Of a DNA stretch of 55,303 bases, positions 7,797 to 16,845 are shown piece by piece (positions within the stretch are counted from its first letter, which is position 1; each line of letters starts with the position of its first letter). The position numbers were made by a program, and so were the translations under genes. A model generated the notes under the pieces. It was not told the origin of the DNA. It ran no database searches and worked only from the letters and a program-made list of their open reading frames with translations. Source of the DNA: Pyramidobacter piscolens (GTDB taxonomy: Bacteria; Synergistota; Synergistia; Synergistales; Dethiosulfovibrionaceae); assembly GCA_004558205.1 (NCBI GenBank), contig SFDM01000026.1:1-55303 (forward strand), read 5' to 3'.

Positions 7797-8404
7797 ATAA
7801 CTTAGGCATGACGCTTCTTTGGGCTTTTATCGGATACCTTTTCGGTTCCTTTCCGACGGGGTACGTGACGGTTAAACTTTTCAGGGGCGAGGATATCCGG
7901 CGCCTCGGCTCGGGAAACATCGGCGGCACCAACGTGGGCCGGGTCATGGGCAAAAAATGGGCTGTCGTCGTCACCGCCGTGGATATGTTCAAGGGTGGTG
8001 CCGCGGTGCTGCTCTGCCGCTGGGCCGGCGGCGGCGACGCCGCGGTGGCCCTGGCCGCTTTCTGCGCTGTCTGCGGCCACAACTATCCCGTCTGGCTCCG
8101 TTTTTGCGGCGGCAAAGGCGTGGCCACCACCTTCGGAACGCTTTTTTTCATCCAGCTGTGGCTTTCCAGCGCCGCGGTGCTCGCCGCGGGCGCTCTGTGG
8201 CTCGTCATTATGAAGGGCACCCGCTACGTTTCGCTGGCCTCGCTGGCCGCACTGCTCTCGATGGGCGTCTTCTTCGGACTGCTGGGTCTTTCCCCGGCCT
8301 TCGTCGCGCTGGCCTTCGCTCTGGCCCTCCTTTCCGCCTGGCGGCATCGTGAAAACATAAAAAGGCTGCTGGCGGGGACGGAAAATAAGGTCGGCCAAAA
8401 ATAA
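7793..8404 (+). CDS. plsY: Acyl-phosphate:glycerol-3-phosphate acyltransferase PlsY
   Basis: Integral membrane acyltransferase that makes 1-acyl-glycerol-3-phosphate from acyl phosphate, the first committed step of phospholipid synthesis. All three family motifs are present: GSGNIGGTNVGR, the glycine/lysine loop (NYPVWLRFCGGKGVATT) and the C-terminal HRENIKRLLAGTE. The length of 203 aa and about five hydrophobic helices fit. It starts inside the stop codon of the acyl-CoA synthetase-like gene, a coupling suggesting a link between acyl-CoA turnover and lipid synthesis, though that link is inference. Confidence 0.95.
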   Translation: MNNLGMTLLWAFIGYLFGSFPTGYVTVKLFRGEDIRRLGSGNIGGTNVGRVMGKKWAVVVTAVDMFKGGAAVLLCRWAGGGDAAVALAAFCAVCGHNYPVWLRFCGGKGVATTFGTLFFIQLWLSSAAVLAAGALWLVIMKGTRYVSLASLAALLSMGVFFGLLGLSPAFVALAFALALLSAWRHRENIKRLLAGTENKVGQK

Positions 8405-8416
8405 ACGTCCTTTTTT

Positions 8417-8446
8417 CTTGACTATATTTGACCAATAGGCTAAAAT
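8417..8446 (+). promoter_or_regulatory. ctsR-clpC promoter overlapped by a CtsR operator
   Basis: TTGACT (8418-8423), a 17-nt spacer and TAAAAT (8441-8446) form a good sigma-70 promoter. Over it lies CTTGACT-ATA-TTTGACC (8417-8433), which on the other strand is GGTCAAA-TAT-AGTCAAG. The known CtsR box is a tandem heptad RGTCAAA-NAN-RGTCAAA, so this is one mismatch from consensus. Autorepression of the heat-shock operon, as in Firmicutes, is therefore likely. The promoter is ~400 nt upstream of ctsR because repeats occupy the leader. Confidence 0.82.
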
Positions 8447-8490
8447 CGTTCCAAAGTGATCGGCATCCTGCTGTTGAGTGGAGAAAATTG

Positions 8491-8800
8491 CCGTTTACCG
8501 GCGTGACGAAGATCAAGGTCAAAAGATTTTCATCGCAAAGGATGAAGTGAAAGGGCGCAAAGGAAAAGCAAAACCAGAATCAATAACTGAAAACGAATCA
8601 ATATGATAATAATTTGTAGTTTTGCTGGAATTTACGGTCCTAAAAGCCTTTCAACAGCGCAGGGAGGCGGCGCTCGATAAACGTTCCAGGTGCGAAGGAA
8701 CTCTCCCCGAGGCAATCGGAAGCGTACTTTAGTACGTTGAGGATTGCCTCGGGGAGAGTTCCGAGCAGCTGGAACGTTTAGCGAGTGACGCCGGTAAACC
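8491..8800 (+). repeat. R3 repeat with R2 nested inside
   Basis: The ends are inverted copies: GTTTACCGGCGTGACG near 8493 and GTGACGCCGGTAAAC ending at 8799. The right part (about 8675-8783) is a long imperfect hairpin whose arms include TAAACGTTCCAG, GGAACTCTCCCCGAGGCAATC and their complements around a GTAC..GTAC tip. Between the left terminal repeat and this hairpin lies an R2-derived block (about 8509-8655). A second R3 copy begins at 55205 and lacks the R2 block, supporting nesting. Confidence 0.78.
8509..8655 (+). repeat. R2 repeat, partial copy inside R3
   Basis: It matches the left arm and centre of the full R2 element at 38219: AGATCAAGGTCAAA, CGCAAAG, GGGCGCAAAGGAAAA, the AT-rich middle with TGATAATAAT, then TTTACGGTCCTAAAAGCC. 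The outer ~40 bp of the left arm and the entire right arm are missing. Confidence 0.7.
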
Positions 8801-8842
8801 GCGATTTTGCTGATTCCGATGCATGGAACGGAGGGATTTTGC

Positions 8843-9331
8843 ATGAGCAGTCTTACTGAGGTTATTGAAGGATATATCAACGAGCTTTTTGAACAGGAAA
8901 AATCGCCGGAGTCGGAAAAGGTTTCGCTGCGCCGCAAGGACGTGGCGGAGCGCTTCGGCTGCGTGCCGAGCCAGATAAACTACGTTCTCCGCAGCCGTTT
9001 CACCCCCGAGCGGGGTTATATTGTGGAGAGCCAGCGGGGCGGCAACGGCTACATCCGCATTCTGAAGATCAGCTACGACATGCCCGAAGACCGGGCGCGC
9101 CATATCGACAAGATCGTGGGCGAATCCATTTCCGACGCCGACGCCAAACACCTTCTGGGATCGCTCCAGACGCGGGGCATGATCAACGCGCGAGAACGGC
9201 TTTTGATCGAGATCGCCCTGCGCCATATCGAAGAACTTTCCCAGAGCACCTTTGACGTGTCGCCCTATAAGAAGAGCGTCCTGCAGGCCGACCTGCTGAA
9301 AAAAATGCTCTGCGGCCTGGACTTGGCGTAG
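8843..9331 (+). CDS. ctsR: CtsR, class III heat-shock repressor
   Basis: A winged-helix repressor of clp genes, 162 aa. The DNA-binding domain contains the CtsR signature (LTEVIEGYINELFEQ, VAERFGCVPSQINYVLRSRF, then the tetraglycine-type loop RGGNGYIRI that acts as thermosensor in B. subtilis CtsR). The C-terminal domain follows (ARERLLIEIALRHI). The start is the ATG behind GGAGGG. It is followed by clpC with a gap of 95 nt. No mcsA or mcsB genes lie between, unlike B. subtilis, so McsB-type control of CtsR is not encoded here. Confidence 0.95.
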   Translation: MSSLTEVIEGYINELFEQEKSPESEKVSLRRKDVAERFGCVPSQINYVLRSRFTPERGYIVESQRGGNGYIRILKISYDMPEDRARHIDKIVGESISDADAKHLLGSLQTRGMINARERLLIEIALRHIEELSQSTFDVSPYKKSVLQADLLKKMLCGLDLA

Positions 9332-9426
9332 TTTGCCGGAAGGATTGCCGCGTTTTGGATCCGACGCGGCGTGTAAAAATTGAATTTTTAAATTTTAGAA
9401 AATTTGAACGTAAGGGGGTATGTGCC

Positions 9427-11760
9427 TTGTGGCAATTTTTTACAGAACGAAGCAAACGCGTGATTCAGCTCGCCCACCGAGAGGCACTTCGCCTTGGGCA
9501 CCCGCGCATTGGCACGGAACACCTGATGATCGGCCTGATCATGGAGGAGTCCTCTGTCGCCGCGCTGGCGCTGAAAGACGCCGGCCTGATCCCGGCTGAC
9601 GTAATAGGGAAAATCCTTGAGATGAAACCAGGCGGAGCGTCCTATCCCCAGCCCGTGGACCTGGCTCTGACCGAGCGGGCCCGCAGCGTGCTGAACCGCT
9701 CGATCCATGAAGCCCGGGGTCTCCATTCCAGCTATGTGGGAACGGAGCACCTTCTCCTGGGAGTGCTGCTCGACGAGGACTGTATCGCCTGCAAGGCTTT
9801 GTCGTCGTTGGGGCTGAATATAGCGCAGCTGAGAGACGCTCTGAAAAAGCGCCTCTTGACGGCGCAGAACCAGAACGAGAAAGAACGGGCCGCCGATGAG
9901 GATGATCCCGCGCCGAGCCAGACGCCGACGGTGGACAAGCTCTGCGTGGACCTGACGGCTAAAGCCCGCGCCGGAGCCCTGGATCCGTTGATCGGCCGCG
10001 AGACCGAGACCCGGCACATGATGCAGATCCTCTGTCGCCGTCGCAAGAACAATCCAGTCCTGGTTGGCGAGCCGGGCGTGGGGAAAACGGCCATCGTCGA
10101 AGGCCTGGCCTTCAGGATCAGCGAGGGCCAGGTTCCTCCCATGCTCAGAGGGAAACGCGTGGTAGAGCTGAACATGGGGACCGTCGTCGCCGGGACCAAG
10201 TATCGCGGCGAATTTGAAGACCGCATGAAAAAACTTGTGGACGAACTGAGCGCCGCGAAAAACGTGATCCTGTTCATCGACGAGCTGCACACCGTAGTCG
10301 GCGCGGGCAGCGCCGAAGGCTCTCTCGACGCCGCCAACATCCTGAAGCCCAGCCTCGCCCGCGGCGACTTCCAGGTGATCGGTGCCACCACCCTGGACGA
10401 GTTCCGCAAGAGCGTCGAAAAAGACGCGGCTCTGGAACGCCGTTTCCAATCCGTCATCGTCGGCGAACCCGATCAGGACGCGGCGCTGGCGATTCTGCAG
10501 GGGCTGAAAAGCAGCTATGAAAAGCATCACAGCGTCCGCTACACCGACAGCGCCTTGGAAGCCGCCGTGCGCCTTTCCAGTCGTTACCTCTCCGACCGCA
10601 GCCTTCCCGACAAAGCCATCGACCTGATCGACGAAGCGGCGGCCAAGGTGCGCCTTGACCTTGAGGACAGTGAGATTCCCGCCGACCTGACCGTGGGCGA
10701 GGACCAGATTGCCGACGTGCTTTCAGAGTGGAGCGGCATCCCCGTCAAGACCCTGACGGAAGCGGAGGCCACCCGCTATCTGCGCCTGGAGTCGGAGATC
10801 CATCAGAGGCTCGTGGGGCAGGACGAGGCGGTGACGGCCCTGTGCCGCGCCGTCCGCCGGTCCAGAAGCGGCCTGAAGGACCCCCGCCGGCCCGTGGGCA
10901 GCTTCCTGTTCCTGGGCCCCAGCGGCGTGGGGAAGACGGAGTTGGCGCGCTGCCTGGCGCGGTCCCTCTTTGGCAGCGAAAAGGCCCTTCTGGCCTTCGA
11001 CATGAGCGAATACATGGAACGCCACGAGGTAGCCAAGCTGATCGGCGCGCCGCCCGGCTACGTGGGGCACGAGGATGAAGGGCGGCTGACCGAGGCGGTG
11101 CGCCGCCATCCCTGGTCAGTGGTGCTCTTCGACGAAGTGGAGAAGGCCAGTCCCGACCTGTTCAATCTGCTTCTTCAGATCCTCGAGGAAGGCCGCCTGA
11201 CCGACTCCCACGGGCGCACCGTGGATTTCAGGAACACGGTCATCGTGATGACCAGCAACCTGGGCGCCCGCGAGATGGAGAAGAGCGGTTTCGGATTCTC
11301 CCCTTCTTCGGAGGCTGAAAGCAAGAAGCGGGCCGAGTCCATCAAAGAGGCCGTAAAAGCCCATTTCAGGCCTGAGTTCCTGAACCGCCTCGACGCTCAG
11401 CTGATCTTCCATCCGTTGACGGAGGCCGAGATGGAGCAGGTTTTCGATATCATGATGTTCGACCTGGGACGCCGCCTTGGCGAGCGGGGAATCATCCTGT
11501 CGGTCAGCCGTGAGGCGCGGCAGAACATCCTGAAGGCCGCCGTCGCCCAGAACCAGGGGGCCCGTCCCCTGCGCCGCCTGATACAGACCCGGATCGAGGA
11601 TCCCCTGTCGGATCTGATTCTCTCCGGCGAGATCAAAAACGGCGCCACCGTGGACTGCCGGACCACTGGCGATGAAAACCAGCTGGCCTTTTCGCTCAGA
11701 GCGGTCCATTCCAGGAAAAATTACGCGAAAAAGTCAAAGGAACTGCAGCTTCAACCCTAA
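9427..11760 (+). CDS. clpC: ClpC-type AAA+ unfoldase lacking the middle domain
   Basis: Hsp100 ATPase that feeds substrates to ClpP, 777 aa. Two Clp-N repeats occupy residues 1-145 (FTERSKRVIQLAHREA, then LTERARSVLNRSIHEA). NBD1 has Walker A GEPGVGKT (about 214-221) and Walker B LFIDELHT. NBD2 has GPSGVGKT (about 497-504) and LFDEVEK, and an SGFGF tripeptide-type loop for ClpP docking. The ~50-aa coiled-coil/UVR M-domain expected after AAAKVRL (about residue 406) is missing: only about ten residues separate it from the next NBD1 element. The TTG start at 9427 follows AAGGGGG. It shares the CtsR-controlled promoter. Confidence 0.93.
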   Translation: MWQFFTERSKRVIQLAHREALRLGHPRIGTEHLMIGLIMEESSVAALALKDAGLIPADVIGKILEMKPGGASYPQPVDLALTERARSVLNRSIHEARGLHSSYVGTEHLLLGVLLDEDCIACKALSSLGLNIAQLRDALKKRLLTAQNQNEKERAADEDDPAPSQTPTVDKLCVDLTAKARAGALDPLIGRETETRHMMQILCRRRKNNPVLVGEPGVGKTAIVEGLAFRISEGQVPPMLRGKRVVELNMGTVVAGTKYRGEFEDRMKKLVDELSAAKNVILFIDELHTVVGAGSAEGSLDAANILKPSLARGDFQVIGATTLDEFRKSVEKDAALERRFQSVIVGEPDQDAALAILQGLKSSYEKHHSVRYTDSALEAAVRLSSRYLSDRSLPDKAIDLIDEAAAKVRLDLEDSEIPADLTVGEDQIADVLSEWSGIPVKTLTEAEATRYLRLESEIHQRLVGQDEAVTALCRAVRRSRSGLKDPRRPVGSFLFLGPSGVGKTELARCLARSLFGSEKALLAFDMSEYMERHEVAKLIGAPPGYVGHEDEGRLTEAVRRHPWSVVLFDEVEKASPDLFNLLLQILEEGRLTDSHGRTVDFRNTVIVMTSNLGAREMEKSGFGFSPSSEAESKKRAESIKEAVKAHFRPEFLNRLDAQLIFHPLTEAEMEQVFDIMMFDLGRRLGERGIILSVSREARQNILKAAVAQNQGARPLRRLIQTRIEDPLSDLILSGEIKNGATVDCRTTGDENQLAFSLRAVHSRKNYAKKSKELQLQP

Positions 11761-11766
11761 AACCGT

Positions 11767-11821
11767 CATAAAAAGCCGAAGGAGAACTTCCCATATGGGG
11801 GTTCTCCTTCGGCTTTTTATG
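11767..11821 (+). terminator. Bidirectional terminator after clpC
   Basis: A perfect 20-bp stem (ATAAAAAGCCGAAGGAGAAC and its complement) with the loop TTCCCATATGGGG and T/A-rich ends on both strands. Confidence 0.92.
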
Positions 11822-12137
11822 AGCGCCGGAAGGGCAGGTCAAGAGATTGATACCGTTCTCCATAAAAAAAATTCCCCAAAAAACGCAGAATGGACGTGGA
11901 GGGGACGGCGCGAAAGGGATGTTTATCAAGCGCATGGCATGGGCCAAGCCTGTTTGAAGCGGCTGAAGTTTTCCTGATTGGCCTCGGGCGCCAGGCTGTC
12001 CGGTATGAGTATGGAACCGCGAAGGCCCTCAGACATGCGGAAGGTCACAGAGGAAAACAGGGGCGCGGAAAAACTTCCTGTTTTCTCGCGTATCTTTATC
12101 TTCTACTTAACGTCAACCATTGCCCCTTTGATGTCGG
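11822..12137. other. Intergenic region without a recognised gene
   Basis: No open frame here resembles a protein I know, and there is no convincing ribosome-binding site. A hairpin at about 12051-12090 (GAGGAAAACAGG / CCTGTTTTCTC) follows the end of the peptidase operon on the minus strand; it lacks a T tract, so a terminator role is weak. Confidence 0.5.
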
Positions 12138-13931
12138 TTATCCGATCGTGACGAGCGCCCCGCCGCCGAAGGAACGGCCCTGGGTGTCGCGGCCTCCCAG
12201 CCAGAAGTCGAAAATGCCGGGGACGCCGGCCTTTTGGAGTTCGGCGGCGGAAACCCTGAAACGCCACCGGCGTCCTTCGGCGGACAGGCTGCCCGTCTGG
12301 GGCCTGATGGCGTCGGCACGGGCGCAGCCGCCTCCCAGAAGCAGCATGAGGCTGCTCTCGCGGGGCGTCCGTCCTTCCTCGAGCTCAAAACTGACCGTCA
12401 GCGTCTCGCCGCTGCCCATGGGGAAGCTTGAGGGCTGGACGGCCACCTTTGCCTCGCGAAGGCTGCACCGGCGGCATTGAAGGGCTTCAAGGCATTGCGC
12501 CAGCGCCGCCGCGTCGGCATCGGCGAGAGCGGCCGCGGCCTCTTGCGCGCGGCCCGCGGCGTACAGAGGCGCCGTCTGGGCCTGCAAATGGGCTTCGGAG
12601 CGGATCAGGGCCTCCTCGAAACTCCATAGCCAGCGCGAGTGTTCCGCCTCGTGCTCCTGATAGACCATCTCGAAGAGGTTTTGGAAGTCGCGGAATTTCT
12701 GCCAGCCTCCATCGTTCCAGCTCGACAGAGCGGCGTCGGGCGTCAGGTGGCGTTCCAGTTCCGCGGCGGCGTTCTCCATCGCGGCGATTTCGCCGGGCAG
12801 GGCGCCGCAGAGCGGGTGAAGGGGCACGTAGGGAAGCTCGCAGGGGCGGCCGAAACTAGTCCAGCAGACCGTCGTCTCGGGACGCTCGCCAAAAAGGGTA
12901 ACTGTGGATTCAAGCGTAGTCTCCGTGCAGATGCGGCGGATTCCCTTGTCGTGGGGCGTTCCGCCGGGGAACCTGGCCCGCGCCCATTGGGGATCCAGCG
13001 CGGTTCCCTCGTAGTGACAGCGCAGGATTTCCATCACCTGTTCCAGCCCCACGGGAAGGGGCGGCTTGACCGCGAAGGGGCAGGGCTGGCCAGTGTCAAC
13101 GTTCCGGCGGGTCAGAAGCGAGCAGCCCGCGGCGCTGCGATAGGCGTTGGCGGGCGATATCCAGCTGCTTTCGGCCTGATAGGCCCTGGCGAAATCGAAG
13201 GGACCGGAAGCGGGGTCGTACCAGCCCTTTTGGACGGCGTAATCGATCAGGTCCGGCGACAGGATGAAGTTTTCACGGTCCTGAGGATCCACGTCATGGA
13301 TCGTGTAACAGTTGGGAATGAAGGCCGCTTCGTCGTCGGCCACGCGGCGCGCGGCGTAGTGCCTGCCGCTGACGACCTGGAGCAGCCAGGCTTCGTTCGC
13401 GTCGGCCGCGGTGTAAGCGCGCCCCGAGGAGACGTAGCCGCAGCGGTCCAGCAGGGACGCGGCGATTTCCACGGCTTCGCGGGCGGTGGAAGCGCGTTCG
13501 GCCATGATCCGGCGCAGGTTGAAGCCCACGCCGCCCTCGCCGAGGCGCGACGGGTCAGCCGTGTCTTCTTTGGAATCGGCGCAGCTGTCGCTGACGATCA
13601 GAACGCCCTGATCGTTTAGCATGCTGTCGGCCGTGGTGAGGCCGCCGGCTGCGGCCTTCATCTCGCTCCAGTAAAAGCCGTGGGTTTTTCTCGCCTGGGG
13701 AATGGCCGCGCAGCCCTCTTCAGCCGGCAGCGTTTCGCCCGCGGCGTGGAGGCCTGCCGGCACGAAACCGTGACGGACGATGACGCGCCCGCCGTCGTCC
13801 TCGTTATGCCCGACGATGACGCGCCCCGTGGGCGACGCCTTTTTTCCGACGATCACGGTGGTGCAGGCCGAGGCTCTGTCCGCAAAAAAAAGCAGAGCGA
13901 GCGCCATCAGCGATAAAATACCTAAAATCAT
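12138..13931 (-). CDS. Exported C69 family dipeptidase (PepD-like)
   Basis: An N-terminal-nucleophile hydrolase, 597 aa, that cleaves dipeptides. A signal peptide (MILGILSLMALALLFFADRASA) ends right before Cys23 of CTTVIVGKKASPTG. In the C69 family the Cys exposed after processing is the nucleophile, so secretion and activation may be the same step. The family pattern continues with GRVIVGHNEDDGG. It is the last gene of the dipeptide/oligopeptide ABC operon, 12 nt after the dppF-like gene, with AAGGAG before its ATG. This suggests that peptides are trimmed in the periplasm before uptake. Members are typically ~470-550 aa; here a longer C-terminal region is predicted. Confidence 0.9.
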   Translation of the reverse strand: MILGILSLMALALLFFADRASACTTVIVGKKASPTGRVIVGHNEDDGGRVIVRHGFVPAGLHAAGETLPAEEGCAAIPQARKTHGFYWSEMKAAAGGLTTADSMLNDQGVLIVSDSCADSKEDTADPSRLGEGGVGFNLRRIMAERASTAREAVEIAASLLDRCGYVSSGRAYTAADANEAWLLQVVSGRHYAARRVADDEAAFIPNCYTIHDVDPQDRENFILSPDLIDYAVQKGWYDPASGPFDFARAYQAESSWISPANAYRSAAGCSLLTRRNVDTGQPCPFAVKPPLPVGLEQVMEILRCHYEGTALDPQWARARFPGGTPHDKGIRRICTETTLESTVTLFGERPETTVCWTSFGRPCELPYVPLHPLCGALPGEIAAMENAAAELERHLTPDAALSSWNDGGWQKFRDFQNLFEMVYQEHEAEHSRWLWSFEEALIRSEAHLQAQTAPLYAAGRAQEAAAALADADAAALAQCLEALQCRRCSLREAKVAVQPSSFPMGSGETLTVSFELEEGRTPRESSLMLLLGGGCARADAIRPQTGSLSAEGRRWRFRVSAAELQKAGVPGIFDFWLGGRDTQGRSFGGGALVTIG

Positions 13932-13943
13932 TGTAGTGGCTCC

Positions 13944-14945
13944 TTATCGGTCAAACAAATGGCACAGCACGCTGTGGCCCTGCTCGATTTCCCGTTCGAG
14001 GGGCACGGCCTGGCTGCACAGGGGCGAGGCCATGCGGCAGCGGGTGTGGAAGAAACAGCCCGACGGCAGGTTCACAGCGCTGGGGATTTCGCCCTCGAGG
14101 CCGGCGGAGTGGCGCATGTTGGATCCCGAAAGCGTGGGGATGGACGAGAAAAGGGCCTTGGTGTAGGGATGCTGAGGGTTGCCGAAGATCTGCGTTTTGC
14201 TGCCCTTTTCGACGATGCGCCCCAGGTACATGACCGCTACCTGGTCGGAAATGTGCCGTACCACCGACAGGTCGTGGGCGATGAACAGATAGGAGAAGTG
14301 GAACTCGTCTTTCAGGTCCATCAGCAGGTTGAGGATCTGGGCTTGAATGGACACGTCCAGGGCCGACACGGGCTCGTCGGCGATGATGAACTCGGGCTGG
14401 ACCGCCAAGGCGCGCGCGATGCCGATCCTCTGGCGCTGCCCGCCCGAAAACTGGTGAGGGTAGCGCGATGCCTGCTCAGGTCGGATGCCCACACGGTTCA
14501 GAATTTCCTGGGCCCTCTCGCGGGCTTCCTTTCTGGACGCCGCCACGCCGTGAAACAGCATGGGTTCCATGAGAATGTCCGCTACCTGCTGGCGCGGATT
14601 GAGCGACGCGTAGGGATCTTGGAAGATCATCTGCATCTTCTTGCGCAGGGGCAGCATTTCCTGGCGGGATAGATGGGTGATGTCCCGTCCGCGATAGGTC
14701 ACCGTGCCGCCCTTGGGTTCCAGCAGGCGGATAATGCTCCGCGCCGCCGTGGACTTGCCGCAGCCCGATTCGCCCACCAGGCTGACCACCTGCCCCTCGT
14801 CCACGTCGAAGCTGATGTCGTTCACGGCGTGGACCACCCGGCTTTTCCTGACGAAGCGCCCCCGCTCAAAGCGGATCTGGCTCAGCAGCGAGCGGTCCAG
14901 CTCGAAGCGCTGTTCAAGATTTCGTACCTGAAGTAAGCTGGTCAT
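13944..14945 (-). CDS. Peptide ABC transporter ATP-binding protein, DppF/OppF type
   Basis: Cytoplasmic ATPase, 333 aa. Walker A GESGCGKS, Q-loop IFQDPYASLNPRQ, signature FSGGQRQRIGIARAL and Walker B FIIADEP are all present, as is the C-terminal oligopeptide extension with Cys pairs (GCFFHTRCRMASPLC). It is separated from the dppD-like gene by a single base, the usual arrangement in which the two ATPases form a heterodimer. Confidence 0.95.
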   Translation of the reverse strand: MTSLLQVRNLEQRFELDRSLLSQIRFERGRFVRKSRVVHAVNDISFDVDEGQVVSLVGESGCGKSTAARSIIRLLEPKGGTVTYRGRDITHLSRQEMLPLRKKMQMIFQDPYASLNPRQQVADILMEPMLFHGVAASRKEARERAQEILNRVGIRPEQASRYPHQFSGGQRQRIGIARALAVQPEFIIADEPVSALDVSIQAQILNLLMDLKDEFHFSYLFIAHDLSVVRHISDQVAVMYLGRIVEKGSKTQIFGNPQHPYTKALFSSIPTLSGSNMRHSAGLEGEIPSAVNLPSGCFFHTRCRMASPLCSQAVPLEREIEQGHSVLCHLFDR

Positions 14946-14946
14946 G

Positions 14947-15927
14947 TTAACGAGCCTCCCTGTTCAGAGGAAAATGGCAGGCCGCGCAGTGTCCCGGCGC
15001 GACCTCGCGCAGCGCGGGCTGTTCACGGCGGCAGATGTCCCGGGCATAGGCGCAGCGGGGACTGAAATAGCATCCCTGGGGCAGGTCGAACATGTTGGGG
15101 ACGATGCCCGGGATCGTGTCGAGGCGCTTTTTGTCCGTGCCGAGGTCTGGTATGGAGTTGACCAGCCCCACCGTGTAGGGATGGACGCCGCGGTCGATCA
15201 CGTCGCGGGCTGCGCCGCTTTCCACGATCTTGCCGCAGTACATCACGTTGATGCGGTCGGCCACCTCGGAGACCACCGCCAGGTCGTGGGTGATCAGCAT
15301 CAGCGAACAGCCTTCGGCGCGGATCAGATCGGTCATGAGCCGGAGGATCTGAGCCTGGATCGTCACGTCCAACGCCGTGGTGGGCTCGTCGGCGATGATC
15401 AGTTTAGGCTTGACGGCCAGAGCGATGGCGATGACCACGCGCTGCCTCATGCCGCCCGAGAACTGGTGGGGATAGCATTTTAAACGGCTTTCGGGGTTGG
15501 AGATGCCCACGGAACGCAGCAGGTCCAGGCAGGTCTGCCGTCGCTGGGCCTTGTTCATGCCGGTGTGCAGAAGAAGCGTTTCCTCCATCTGCTGGCCGAT
15601 GGTGTAGACGGGGTTCAGCGACGTCATGGGATCCTGGAAGATCATGGCGATGTCCTTGCCGCGGAGCTTGTTCATCTCGCTTTCCGAGAGCTTCATGAGG
15701 TCGCATCCGTCGAAGAGGATCTCGCCTGACTCGATACGTCCAGGTTCGTCGATCAGGCGGATCACCGAAAATCCCGTGACGGACTTGCCGCCGCCGGACT
15801 CGCCGACCACGGCCAGCACTTCGCCCTGGGCCATGTCGAAGGACACGCCGTCCACGGCTTTGACCACGCCTTTAAAGGTATGGAACCAGGTGCGCAGGTT
15901 TTTGACGTGCAGCAGAGTTTTATTCAT
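14947..15927 (-). CDS. Peptide ABC transporter ATP-binding protein, DppD/OppD type
   Basis: 326-aa ATPase partner. Walker A reads GESGGGKS, Q-loop IFQDPMTSLNPVYTIG, signature FSGGMRQRVVIAIAL and Walker B LIIADEPTTALD. The C-terminal oligopeptide-type Cys motif is GCYFSPRCAYARDIC. It lies between the permease and DppF-type genes in the leftward operon with gaps of 9 and 1 nt. Confidence 0.95.
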   Translation of the reverse strand: MNKTLLHVKNLRTWFHTFKGVVKAVDGVSFDMAQGEVLAVVGESGGGKSVTGFSVIRLIDEPGRIESGEILFDGCDLMKLSESEMNKLRGKDIAMIFQDPMTSLNPVYTIGQQMEETLLLHTGMNKAQRRQTCLDLLRSVGISNPESRLKCYPHQFSGGMRQRVVIAIALAVKPKLIIADEPTTALDVTIQAQILRLMTDLIRAEGCSLMLITHDLAVVSEVADRINVMYCGKIVESGAARDVIDRGVHPYTVGLVNSIPDLGTDKKRLDTIPGIVPNMFDLPQGCYFSPRCAYARDICRREQPALREVAPGHCAACHFPLNREAR

Positions 15928-15936
15928 GGCGCGGCC

Positions 15937-16833
15937 TCATTTCAGCTTGGGGTTCATCTCGTCGCGCAGGAAGTCGCCGAGAAGGTTGATGCCGAAGACG
16001 ATAAGCATGATGTAGAGTCCCGGCAGGATCGAAACCCACCACAAGCCGCTGTAGAGCACTGTGAAACCCTCGTTGCACAGCATCCCCAGCGAAGGGCGGG
16101 AGATGGGCACGCCCAGCCCGAGGAAGCTGAGGCTGGCCTCGGTGAGGATGAAATTGCCCACCTGGATCGTGGACAGCACCACGATGGAGGCGAACACGTT
16201 GGGGAGCACGTGCTTGAGCAGGATTCGCCGGTCGGGCAGGCCGATCACCCGGGTGGCCTCGATGTACTCGCTCTTTTTGACCGACAGCGTTTCGCCGCGC
16301 ACCGTCCGCGCGTAGCGCACCCAGCCCACCAGAGTCAGCGAGATCAGTATGTTGCTGACGCCGCGTCCCAGCACAGACATCATGAACAGGGCGATGAGCA
16401 TGGTGGGAAACGAGAGCTGCACGTCGGCGACGCGCATGATGACCGCGTCGATCCTGCCGCCGAAGTAACCCGAGACCAGGCCGAGAGCGATGCCGATAAC
16501 GCTCGCCAGCAGCGTGCCCACGAGGCCGATGATCAGCGAGACTCGGCTGCCGTAGACGATGGCGCTCACCATGTCGCGCCCCTGCTGGTCCGTGCCCAGA
16601 AGGAACTTCATGTCGCTGCCCTCCATCCAGAAAGGCGGCTTGTAGGCGTCGGCCAGGTCCAGCTCCGCCATGCTGTAGGGGTTCTGGACCGTGAAGGCGG
16701 GGCCGAAGACCGCGATCAGGATCACCAGCAGCACGATGACTGCGCCGGCAATCGCCGTGGGCGAGTGGCGGAAATTGTAAAACAGTTCCGAATCCATAAA
16801 GGCGCGGAAACGGCCCTTTGATTTTTCAGACAT
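15937..16833 (-). CDS. Peptide ABC transporter permease, DppC type
   Basis: 298-aa inner-membrane permease with about six helices. The N-terminal DppC pattern is present (first helix at about 30-48, then LLGTDQQGRDMVSAIVYGSRVSL), and so is the cytoplasmic coupling loop (SEYIEATRVIGLPDRRILLKHVLPN). It pairs with the DppB-type permease just upstream (gap 12 nt). Confidence 0.94.
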   Translation of the reverse strand: MSEKSKGRFRAFMDSELFYNFRHSPTAIAGAVIVLLVILIAVFGPAFTVQNPYSMAELDLADAYKPPFWMEGSDMKFLLGTDQQGRDMVSAIVYGSRVSLIIGLVGTLLASVIGIALGLVSGYFGGRIDAVIMRVADVQLSFPTMLIALFMMSVLGRGVSNILISLTLVGWVRYARTVRGETLSVKKSEYIEATRVIGLPDRRILLKHVLPNVFASIVVLSTIQVGNFILTEASLSFLGLGVPISRPSLGMLCNEGFTVLYSGLWWVSILPGLYIMLIVFGINLLGDFLRDEMNPKLK

Positions 16834-16845
16834 GACCGGTTCCTC

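Noticed and set aside
11890..12480. 196-aa plus-strand open frame between clpC and the dipeptidase
   Set aside because: No ribosome-binding site, no recognisable sequence, and it overlaps the 3' end of the dipeptidase gene.
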